From Coprothermobacter sp. (lineage in GTDB: Bacteria > Caldisericota > Caldisericia > Cryosericales > Cryosericaceae): DNA of 38,534 bases. Shown piece after piece: positions 15,590-23,326 of the stretch (position 1 is the stretch's first letter; each line of letters opens with the position of its first letter). Where the stretch lies: NCBI GenBank assembly GCA_013824685.1, contig PNOG01000025.1, positions 1 through 38,534 of the forward strand. Direction: 5' to 3'. Both the position numbers and the translations under genes were made by a program. A model generated the notes under the pieces. The model saw nothing but the letters and a program-made list of their open reading frames with translations, was not told where the DNA came from and did no database searches.

Positions 15590-18430
15590 CTACGACCCCT
15601 TCGGATATATGACGGTCACGGTACGGGTGGCAGCATCCCACATGACGTCGGCACCCATGGTTTCAGAGACAAACCGCAGGGGAACCATGGTGACGCCGTC
15701 TATGATGACAGGTGCCGCATCCAGACTGACGCGCTTGCCGTCGACGCCCGCAAACCGTACTCCGATCTGAAGTCGGACCTGATGTCCACCGACGCTCATG
15801 TCGACGATACTGAAGACGGCATCCCACGATGGCGTGATGCCCAGGGTCTCGGCAATGAACCGCAGGGGAACGAGGGTACTGCCGTTCCTGATGACAGGAG
15901 CCGATGTAAGCCGCTTCGATTCCGCGTTGACCAGCGCGTCGAGCTTGCCGATCTGCATCCGGATGATGGTCGTCTTGAGGAAGGACACGGACACCGTCCG
16001 TGTCGTCGCATTGCCGGCAGCATCTGTAGCGATGACCGTGATGATGCTGGCACCGTCGGGCAGCAGACCCACCGACGTCTCGAACGTGCCGTCAGGCTGA
16101 ACTGGAGCAGTCGCTCCGTTGACAGTCACCGTCGACCCGGCCTCTGCCCGCCCCGTCACAGCAAGCGGAAGCTTGTACACCTTGTCGAACATCTTCGGTG
16201 TGGTCAGCGACAACGTTGGAGGGGTCGTGTCGAAGGAAACGTGCAGGGTCTTCTCCGCAGCGTTGCCGGCCGCATCGGTGGACCGGACGACAATCGCCCC
16301 CGAGTCTCCTGACAACGTCATCTGGGTACTAAACGCCCCAGTCGCGTCGACCACGACCGCCGTCCCATTCACGGAGACAGACCCGCCCACGTCGGTCGTG
16401 CCGCTTACCTCGAACGTCCGGCCAGTCAGCACGGCATTGTCCTGCGGGCTGGAGATGCCAAGAACCGGGGCGACCGTGTCCACGAGCAGAGCAAGCGAAC
16501 TCACGACGCTCTGGTGACCCTGTCGGTCCACGGCATAGAAGTTCAGCGTGTGCTGACCTTCGATACCGAGCACCGGGGTGCCTCCGTAAACGGCGTACTG
16601 GTTGTTGTCGAACCGGTAGTACACGATAGGGCTGGCGTCGATCGGGGATGACGCGACGAACGTGATGGACGGCCGCGTGACGTAGTAGCCCAATTTGCCG
16701 TCTGGAGATACGGGTGATGCGGTCGCCGAGACCGTCGGAAGAGCAGAAATGGCATACCCGGCAGACGACACTGGAGTCGTCTCTTTGGTCGTGCTCACGC
16801 GGACCACGTACGTCCCAGTGCCGACCGGGTTCTTCAGCCCGGCATTCTCCAGGAACACGACGGTCACGGGGCTACCGGTCGGAACGTTGGATGGAACCAC
16901 AATGCTGACGACGCTTCCTGAAATCGTGACAAGCGAGGACGTAAGGCCGTTGACGGTTACGGTGTTGCCCGCAATCGACGACGGGATCGTCGTACCCACC
17001 GGGAACTCCACGCTGACCCTATCGATGCCGGCGGTCAGGTTGCCTCCTGCACCAGTGGAGAATGCGACAGTATATGATGTGGAGAGAGCGGCCCCCGGGT
17101 TCGACAGCGAGACCGTCGCGGCCGTCACCTGCGATGCTGTAATGAGGAACGACCCTGCAACCTGCGACGTGTCCTGAGACGTGCTCACATTCACCCGGTA
17201 CGTCCCGACCGTCGGTGGATTCGTTATGCCAGCTCCGGACTGTATGACGACCCGGACACTGCCCCCGCCGCTGATGTCATTGGGGACCGTGATTGCCGCC
17301 TTGCCTGTCGAGACGAACCCGACAGCAGCAGCCTGCGTCCCGTTGACGCGGACAGACGACACGTTCAGCGTCGCCGGAAGAACCATCTCGGTAGGGAACT
17401 GAATGTATATTCGATCGACGTTCCCCTTCAGGGCTCCGGAGAATGAGACTACGAACGAGATGTCGACCTGCGGCTTCATGCCCTGCTGGGCCGGGTCGAC
17501 AGTGACCGAAACGGCAGATATGGCCGTGCCGCTGACCTGGTATGAGTTCGACATGCCCGAGAAGCCCTTGTTCGTAGATACCTGCAGCGTGTACATGCCA
17601 GGCTGTTCGGGGTTCAAAACTCCCGCCTGGGGCAGGATGACGACGTTGCACTGTGAGTTAGCCGCAACGAACCCCAGCTGTTCGGGTACGTACAGACGAA
17701 GGCGGTTGCCAGCCACCTGTGACGACAGTACCGATGACTGCTTCATGAGGACCGATCCGGGAGTAATAGACGACGGAAGGACGGTCCCGGTGGGAAACGT
17801 GACGTCCACGTAATCGCCTTGGGCAGCGATGAGAGCCCCATTGTCTGGTGTCGTGAACTGGATAGCATACTCGCCAGCCTTCCCGGACCCAGCCGGGTCG
17901 AGCGTGACCTGCACCGACGTCGTGCCGCCTGTGCCGCCCGATCCGCCCACCGAGATGGTCACCGGATAGGACCCTGACTGGCCGTCGGAGCTGGTCGAGA
18001 CAGTGATCAGATAGTTGGAGGGAGTCGAAGGGTTGACGATGCCGGCACTCGTGCTCAGGCTCACCAGAAGAGGCTGGTACTGGGACGCGTTGATCGTGCT
18101 GAACATGACAAACACAGAACCCCCAGACACAGTCACAGAGCTGACGACCGGGTTGCTGTACTGTCCAGCCGACACAGAGACCGCCGTCGCAGCGATCGTC
18201 GCCGGGACGTAATAGCCCGCCGGGAACTCGATGCGGATGTACGAACCAGCACCGGCCAATCCCTGGCTCGAAGAGAACTGCAGAGTATACGAAGCGGTGG
18301 AGCCGGCAGATGCCGGTGACGCGGTGATGGCACTGACATTGACAGCTGCCTTGGCCGCGCGCGGCCGTATCGAAACAAGCAAACAGCAACACACGAGTAC
18401 CGTGGCAGCTTTTCTGAGCATATGAGTCAT
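15590..18430 (-). CDS. Secreted stalk-domain protein, 4-module paralogue (first of tandem)
   Basis: The protein is 946 residues from ATG 18430, chosen because AGGAGG lies 8 bases upstream and a signal peptide follows at once (MLRKAATVLVCCCLLVSIRP). Four Ig-like modules (about 30-530) share the pattern seen in the two downstream paralogues. A chitobiase-C-like domain follows (VYYRFDNNQYAVYGGTP), then two Ig-like modules (GGSVSVNGTAVVV, AGSTVTVNGATAPV) and two stalk domains (TLVPLRFIAETLGI, TMVPLRFVSETMGADVMW). It heads the operon 18430-10092 behind a clear promoter (18513-18540). Modules 3 and 4 resemble each other closely, pointing to internal duplication. The mature protein has almost no cysteine. 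A surface-layer-associated structural role is inferred. Confidence 0.85.
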   Translation of the reverse strand: MTHMLRKAATVLVCCCLLVSIRPRAAKAAVNVSAITASPASAGSTASYTLQFSSSQGLAGAGSYIRIEFPAGYYVPATIAATAVSVSAGQYSNPVVSSVTVSGGSVFVMFSTINASQYQPLLVSLSTSAGIVNPSTPSNYLITVSTSSDGQSGSYPVTISVGGSGGTGGTTSVQVTLDPAGSGKAGEYAIQFTTPDNGALIAAQGDYVDVTFPTGTVLPSSITPGSVLMKQSSVLSSQVAGNRLRLYVPEQLGFVAANSQCNVVILPQAGVLNPEQPGMYTLQVSTNKGFSGMSNSYQVSGTAISAVSVTVDPAQQGMKPQVDISFVVSFSGALKGNVDRIYIQFPTEMVLPATLNVSSVRVNGTQAAAVGFVSTGKAAITVPNDISGGGSVRVVIQSGAGITNPPTVGTYRVNVSTSQDTSQVAGSFLITASQVTAATVSLSNPGAALSTSYTVAFSTGAGGNLTAGIDRVSVEFPVGTTIPSSIAGNTVTVNGLTSSLVTISGSVVSIVVPSNVPTGSPVTVVFLENAGLKNPVGTGTYVVRVSTTKETTPVSSAGYAISALPTVSATASPVSPDGKLGYYVTRPSITFVASSPIDASPIVYYRFDNNQYAVYGGTPVLGIEGQHTLNFYAVDRQGHQSVVSSLALLVDTVAPVLGISSPQDNAVLTGRTFEVSGTTDVGGSVSVNGTAVVVDATGAFSTQMTLSGDSGAIVVRSTDAAGNAAEKTLHVSFDTTPPTLSLTTPKMFDKVYKLPLAVTGRAEAGSTVTVNGATAPVQPDGTFETSVGLLPDGASIITVIATDAAGNATTRTVSVSFLKTTIIRMQIGKLDALVNAESKRLTSAPVIRNGSTLVPLRFIAETLGITPSWDAVFSIVDMSVGGHQVRLQIGVRFAGVDGKRVSLDAAPVIIDGVTMVPLRFVSETMGADVMWDAATRTVTVIYPKGS

Positions 18431-18512
18431 GATGGTGACCTCCTGATTAACCGTTTCGACCGAAGACGTCAGCAGCAGGATGCACAGCTCCCCTCCGGTC
18501 TCTACAACTGCA

Positions 18513-18540
18513 AGTATATGCTCCACAATGTGATTTTCAA
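18513..18540 (-). promoter_or_regulatory. Promoter of the stalk-protein operon
   Basis: On the minus strand TTGAAA (18540-18535), a 16-base spacer and TATACT (18518-18513) match consensus at 5 of 6 bases in each box. The leader to ATG 18430 is about 75 bases. Confidence 0.75.
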
Positions 18541-18574
18541 CCGTGTCCACGTTGTTCCTGGTGGCCCGGACAAC

Positions 18575-18602
18575 AAAAAAGGCCCCTGCTTGCGCAGGGG
18601 CC
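18575..18602 (-). terminator. Rho-independent terminator after the Cys-rich surface-protein gene
   Basis: On the minus strand GGCCCCTGC-GCAA-GCAGGGGCC forms a perfect 9-bp stem (18602-18581) followed by TTTTTT (18580-18575). It lies just after the 18635 gene end and insulates the following operon. Confidence 0.92.
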
Positions 18603-18634
18603 TCGGTGTACGGGTGTTGCTCAGCTACGATCCG

Positions 18635-21600
18635 TTACGGAGTGTAGGTGATCGTGATGGTGCGAAGAGCGGGATCCCAGACAACGTCGCCACCAAAGGC
18701 CTCGGAGATGACTCTCAGAGGAACCATGGTACGGCCGTTCTTGATGTATGGAGCAGCGGACAGGGACACGATGGTACCGTCGATGACCGCAGTCGCGTTG
18801 CCGATTTGAAGACCAATGGTATGGTCCCCAAGCGTGATGGTGATGCCCTGAGTCTCAGGAAGCCACTCGACGGTGGCACCAAAGGACTCAGCGATGAAGC
18901 GTATCGGAACGAACGTGCGGCTGGCAACGATTTCAGGGGCAGCGTCGATGGACGTCGCCTTGCCGTTGACAGAAACGATGTCCGCACCGATGGTCAGGAC
19001 AAGGACCGTGCTGGTGTCGACGGCTGGCTTGTAGGTGACCTTGATGGTCTGGGTCCCCTTGTTGCCGGCTGCGTCGTAGGCCACGACAGCAATGGTGTTC
19101 TCGCCTTCGGCCAGCATGACGTAGGTCATGAAGGAACCGTCGGGAAGGACATCAACCTTGTTCATACCGACAAACAGCTGGGTGACAGCGACGTTGTCGG
19201 TGACCTTGCCGGTGAGGGCAAGCTTGGCAGCAACGAAGGTCTTGCCATCGATACCGTCAGCAACCTTGACGACGGGGGCGGTGGTGTCGACTTCAGGAGC
19301 CTTGTAGGTTGCGGTGATCTTGGCAGAAGCAGAGATGCCATACCAGCCGCACGGAAGCTCGCAGCTTGCCTCAGGGAAGGACGCGCCGACAGTGTACTGT
19401 CCACTGTACGGAGGAACGAACGCCCAGTCGGCTTCGCCGTTCTTGTCAGTCTTGGCAGCACCGGCAACGAAGGAGTAGCCTGAAGCGCCGGAGCTGTTGG
19501 TGGTACCCACGATGGAGACCGAGACGCCAGGAGCGCCATGTGCATGGGCATCCTTGACGGAGAACACGAGGTGGGTCGCAGACGCGGGAATCGTGAATGC
19601 GACGTCCGTCGGGCTCACCTTGACGGTCGAATCGGTAAGCGTGAAGGTGTCAACGAGCAGTTCTGCACAACCGCCAGTCACGAAGTAGAGCTCGAACTGA
19701 GGAGCATCTTCGATGTGGGGGTTGTCATAGCCGTAGACCTGGATCGGTGAAGGAGTGGTGCAGCCGGCGGGAACGTTGTAGCAGACGACCGAGGTCGGAA
19801 GACCGCAGGCGTTGTAGACAGCGTAGGCCCTGAGGGTCCACGTCGTGTCGGTCGAGAAGTCGTGATGACCGTCAGAACGAGGATCCGTGGCGGTGACGTA
19901 GATGAGCTCACCGAAGCCGGTGGTGATGATGTGGTCGTTGTCGATCTTCGAGCCGTCGAGCAAACCGATCTTGACGTCGAAGGTGGGCATGACGACCTTG
20001 AGCGTGAAGGTGACGACTTCCTTGATCGAGCAGTCAGCGTTGTACTGGTACCCGGTGATGACAAGGTTTCCAGCCATGGGGAACGCGCAGCTGAAGGTGA
20101 ACTTCAGGCCGGTGTTCGTCGTGCTGGTGGTCATCGTGATGCCGAGCGTGCTGAGCTTGATGCCGGCAAGCTTGCCGGACCAGTGGATACCCTGCCAACC
20201 AGTGGCGGTGCTGAACTTGGGGTCCGTGATCTCGATGGTGGTGGGCACGCCGGCAAGGATGTCGGTCGGGTCGATCCCCATCTCGAAGACGGTGGCCGTC
20301 GTGGTCAGCGTGGTGATGACGGGCATGATGCTGATGTCGTCGATGGTCTCGGAGATGAACGGATACGACGTCACCATGGTGCCGCAGGCGTCGAACGTCC
20401 GGTACAGTCCGAAGACCTCTGTGACGAGGTGATAGTCACAGTCGCCGGTGTTGACATAATTGAACGTGATGTCCTTGAACGTCAGCTTCTCGCAATTGTC
20501 GATGACGTTGAGGCCAAGGGTCGTGTCACTGCCGGCCTCGAACTGGACGGTATGGTCAGGGTTCCACAGACCTACGGAACCGACGATGCCGTTGTACCAC
20601 AGCTCGGTGACGTCGGCGGTAGAGCCACCCCACGTCTTGCCGGTGAAAGCGTCCTCGATGATGTTGCCGGCGCCGTCAACCATGTAGATGCGGACGATCT
20701 TCGTATTGCAGCCGCAGAACAGGCCGGGAACGGTACCTGGGTCGGTGATGTTGACGACGAGGTCAGCGGTCTTGCCGACCGTGATGGTGGAGGCGTCGGT
20801 GATGGCAGCGCCATTGACCGTCACGCCGACCAGCACGCAGGACTTGACTTCGCAGACTTCGAAGTTCTTGGTGTAGGTGTGGCAGCAGGCATTGGTGGAC
20901 ATGTCCTCATGGGAGATCTCACGATCCCAGTCGGGGCAGTCCTGGTCGATACGCTCCCAGACTGTCATGGAGATGGAGGCCGTGATCTTGCCGGCGCCGG
21001 TGATGACGTAGTGGTCGCCGGAGACCCAGCGGACAGGTCCGTTGACGGTGACGTCATAGTCGGCGATGTGCCAGTTGGCGGGATCGGCGACTGCCCAGTG
21101 ACCGACATCGATGGTAAGGCCGCTGCCGATGGTGCAGGGCAGGGTGTCATAAACGTAGCGGCCGACAGCGGTGTCAAACCACGGTGACTGCGACACGTTG
21201 ATGTCGAGGTAGGGGTTGAACGCACTCTTCTCACGCAGGCCGATGATAACCATGTTGGTCGTCAGAGCCGTCATGTAGAGGGTCGCAGTGGCCTTGATGC
21301 GGACATCGGGAGCCGACGTCGTGTTGAGCATGAGGCGATAGTACCCGGGAGCGATCTCAGTGGCAGAAGTCAGCACGTTGACACCATAGGTGTCGAGAGC
21401 CGTGACGACAGCAAGAGAGACCGGAGCGCCGTTGTTGTCCATGACAGAGATGACAACCGGCTGTCCGTTCTGGCTCTTGTAGAGCAGGATCGGGCTGCCG
21501 TAGGTGGCGGCGGTGATGGCGAGGGCGGACGGGATGTTGCTCAGCGTCTCGTAGATCATCGCGTCATTGTCAGGGATCGCCGGAGTGAGCGTGTCATAAA

Positions 21601-22306
21601 GGTCGCGGATGAACACACGATACGTGCCGATCTGGGTAGCAGGGTTGACCGGGAAGGTCAGCGAGAACTGCCCAGATGACATGGGGGCGACGACATAAGT
21701 CGCAGCCAGGAATTCGCCTGGATACGTGACGCCGATGGTGACGGCAGAGAGAACAGTCTGGCCGTTGCCACGAGTAATCCAGCCTTCGATGGTATTGAAG
21801 CCCGCGCAGTTCTTGATGGTCTTCGTCTTCCAGGTCAGGTTGTACTGGATGAAGACCTCTTTGACCAAAACTGCTGGCTCCTGGGTCGGAGAACCAACGC
21901 CTTCGACCACATACACATTGTACGTGCCATCATAAGAAACGTTCGCTGTACCGATCTGGAATGGGTAAGTCGTGATACCGGTCACTTCAAAACCAGTGAC
22001 GCTGTCGACCACTGCGTTAGTGTCAGTGCGTCGAAGCTCCACGGTATACGGGGTGCCAGTAAGGACATCGGTGAACGTAACCGTGCCATGGATGACGTCG
22101 CCCATCTTATAGATGTACTGCGACGCAAGCGGGACGTATCCTCCGGCCACAAACGCGGTCGGAATGGGGTTGTAGTACTTCAGCGTTGCGACCTTGGCAG
22201 TGTCCGTGAGGGCAGCAGTGGCAGCGCTGGCGCGCGGAGCAATGGCCCCTGAGAAGAGCGAGAGGACCATGCTGAGCGCTACGAGAATAGACAGGAACTT
22301 CTTCAT
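18635..22306 (-). CDS. Large cysteine-rich secreted stalk-domain protein, candidate S-layer/major surface protein
   Basis: The 1223-residue protein starts at ATG 22306, with AAGGAG six to seven bases upstream and a classic signal peptide (MKKFLSILVALSMVLSLFSG, then APRASA). Most of it (about 30-1000) is beta-rich sequence that I cannot assign to a family. It carries 20 cysteines outside the signal peptide, clustered in places (ACCHTY, FCGCN, CGLPTSVVC), whereas its neighbours have nearly none. An Ig-like module (~1000-1095; PDGSFMTYVMLAEGEN) and two stalk domains end it (TFVPIRFIAESFGATVEW, TMVPLRVISEAFGGDVVW). Size, its own strong terminator and a long repeat-rich upstream region suggest a major, separately regulated surface protein. 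Disulfides are likely and may depend on the redox operon upstream. S-layer identity is inference. Confidence 0.82.
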   Translation of the reverse strand: MKKFLSILVALSMVLSLFSGAIAPRASAATAALTDTAKVATLKYYNPIPTAFVAGGYVPLASQYIYKMGDVIHGTVTFTDVLTGTPYTVELRRTDTNAVVDSVTGFEVTGITTYPFQIGTANVSYDGTYNVYVVEGVGSPTQEPAVLVKEVFIQYNLTWKTKTIKNCAGFNTIEGWITRGNGQTVLSAVTIGVTYPGEFLAATYVVAPMSSGQFSLTFPVNPATQIGTYRVFIRDLYDTLTPAIPDNDAMIYETLSNIPSALAITAATYGSPILLYKSQNGQPVVISVMDNNGAPVSLAVVTALDTYGVNVLTSATEIAPGYYRLMLNTTSAPDVRIKATATLYMTALTTNMVIIGLREKSAFNPYLDINVSQSPWFDTAVGRYVYDTLPCTIGSGLTIDVGHWAVADPANWHIADYDVTVNGPVRWVSGDHYVITGAGKITASISMTVWERIDQDCPDWDREISHEDMSTNACCHTYTKNFEVCEVKSCVLVGVTVNGAAITDASTITVGKTADLVVNITDPGTVPGLFCGCNTKIVRIYMVDGAGNIIEDAFTGKTWGGSTADVTELWYNGIVGSVGLWNPDHTVQFEAGSDTTLGLNVIDNCEKLTFKDITFNYVNTGDCDYHLVTEVFGLYRTFDACGTMVTSYPFISETIDDISIMPVITTLTTTATVFEMGIDPTDILAGVPTTIEITDPKFSTATGWQGIHWSGKLAGIKLSTLGITMTTSTTNTGLKFTFSCAFPMAGNLVITGYQYNADCSIKEVVTFTLKVVMPTFDVKIGLLDGSKIDNDHIITTGFGELIYVTATDPRSDGHHDFSTDTTWTLRAYAVYNACGLPTSVVCYNVPAGCTTPSPIQVYGYDNPHIEDAPQFELYFVTGGCAELLVDTFTLTDSTVKVSPTDVAFTIPASATHLVFSVKDAHAHGAPGVSVSIVGTTNSSGASGYSFVAGAAKTDKNGEADWAFVPPYSGQYTVGASFPEASCELPCGWYGISASAKITATYKAPEVDTTAPVVKVADGIDGKTFVAAKLALTGKVTDNVAVTQLFVGMNKVDVLPDGSFMTYVMLAEGENTIAVVAYDAAGNKGTQTIKVTYKPAVDTSTVLVLTIGADIVSVNGKATSIDAAPEIVASRTFVPIRFIAESFGATVEWLPETQGITITLGDHTIGLQIGNATAVIDGTIVSLSAAPYIKNGRTMVPLRVISEAFGGDVVWDPALRTITITYTP

Positions 22307-22423
22307 TGAGTAATCTCCTTTCGAGATTGGTTGGATGAAGGTTGTCGAATGCGACCATTCGGCGCGCGCATGCGCGCCGCGGGAGTCCCGCTGGTGTGGA
22401 CCGTTCCTCAGAAGCGCCCCTCC

Positions 22424-22462
22424 GAATACACCCCTCGAATACAGTAACATTCTCGGGGGGAT
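22424..22462. repeat. CCCC-GA hairpin element, copy A
   Basis: On the plus strand CCCC-TC-GAAT-ACAGTAAC-ATTC-TC-GGGG spans 22431-22458. The stems are 4+4 bp around a symmetric TC/TC (minus strand GA/GA) internal loop. It shares a 39-bp unit with copy B, 57 bp away. Confidence 0.8.
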
Positions 22463-22480
22463 TGAACAAAAGTCCTCGGG

Positions 22481-22519
22481 GAATACACCCCTCGGATACA
22501 GTAACATCCTCGGGGGGAT
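22481..22519. repeat. CCCC-GA hairpin element, copy B
   Basis: CCCC-TC-GGAT-ACAGTAAC-ATCC-TC-GGGG lies at 22488-22515. It differs from copy A by a paired change (A-T to G-C) that keeps the stem. Confidence 0.8.
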
Positions 22520-22559
22520 GTTCCGAGTTGCCTCTGCCCAGGTACTCCCCTCAGAAGCA

Positions 22560-22612
22560 CCCCTCGTATTGGAAGAACATACTCGGGGGCATTGAACAGA
22601 AGTGCTCGGGGG
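22560..22612. repeat. CCCC-GA hairpin element, copy C plus partial arm
   Basis: CCCC-TC-GTAT, a 9-base loop and ATAC-TC-GGGG lie at 22560-22588. An extra right arm, AGTGCTCGGGGG, ends at 22612; it resembles the right arm in the 99-bp repeats at 8.4 kb. Confidence 0.75.
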
Positions 22613-23184
22613 AACGGCAGAGACGCCCTCGACCGATCCGCCGCCTGCCGAGACCTGGCACCAGAACGCCGGTCATGACGGGAACTGTCCCACGTCGTCC
22701 AAGTATGGCCGGTTCCCGAAGGGAACCTGAAAGGAGTCCGTGTTGTGCGCGCGCACTGTGCGCCGCATCCTGCGGTGAACCATCCTTGTTCTGCCTGGCG
22801 AGTGGAACAGTCACGATGCCAGATCCTGAAGCATGTGGCAGGAACGAAACAGCAACAAAGCTGAGATACGAGAACGCGGGTCGTGCCAAGAATAGGTGAT
22901 GTGGTACGTGAGAAAAGCCGCTATCGGGAATCGGACCGTGTAACGATTACTCAGTCCGTGTAATTCATGGTATCTTGCCCTTCAGTTTTCAATGCGCGTC
23001 GCAGCAGTACCGAATGTCCGCCGGAAACGAGGCGAACCGCACAAGAGCATTGCACAAGGCGCGATACTGCGGGAAGAAGAGCGAGAAGCAGGAGCGGGGA
23101 CAACACTTCTTCCACCATTTATGGTGCACACTCCGTGCCAACTGTTTCCAGAAGAGCTGTCCATTCACTTTTCATGATGCAAGG

Positions 23185-23249
23185 ATGGATTCCCGCCTTC
23201 GCGGGAATGACGAGTAAAGTGATGGATTCTCGCCTTCGCGGGAATGACG
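23185..23249. repeat. Two tandem REP-like palindromes
   Basis: Units at 23185-23212 and 23222-23249 read ATGGATT(C/T)(C/T)CGCC then TTCGCGGGAATGACG, with a 37-bp period. Each folds around GCGGGAA and its complement; unit 2 carries one C-to-T change that weakens its stem. They are inverse-orientation relatives of the palindromes opening the 99-bp repeats at 8342 and 8470. Confidence 0.85.
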
Positions 23250-23326
23250 GAGGCAGACAACCCCATCAAGGCCCTAACAATGTGTCCTTTCTTACCCAGC
23301 AGCCGGGATCCTCGACACCCCACAGC

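Larger units (their letters stand above)
22307..23326. other. 1-kb repeat- and hairpin-rich upstream region of the surface-protein gene
   Basis: No credible gene is present. On the minus strand, reading toward the surface-protein start, it holds the palindromic pair 23249-23185, the direct repeats CCGTGTAA (22936 and 22956), a GGTTCCC/GGGAACC hairpin (22711-22727), GTGCGCGCGCAC (22745-22756), the CCCC-GA hairpin family (22612-22424) and GGCGCGC-GCAT-GCGCGCC (22361-22378). I could not find a convincing promoter. Frames extending the surface protein upstream of 22306 are translated repeats. Confidence 0.6.

Noticed and set aside
15116-16312. 398-codon plus-strand open frame
   Set aside because: It crosses the ends of two well-supported minus-strand genes and has the composition of an antisense frame.
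19862-21187. 441-codon open frame opposite the surface-protein gene
   Set aside because: It is an antisense shadow of a GC-rich coding region with Asp/Gly/Val-rich composition and no ribosome binding site.
10610-22306. Copper amine oxidase activity of the stalk-domain proteins
   Set aside because: Only the N-terminal-like stalk domain is present; no catalytic amine oxidase domain or topaquinone motif is seen.
22424-22612. CRISPR array or coding extension of the surface protein
   Set aside because: Units vary in length and carry paired stem changes; the frame upstream of 22306 lacks a signal-compatible start and the true start has a strong ribosome binding site.
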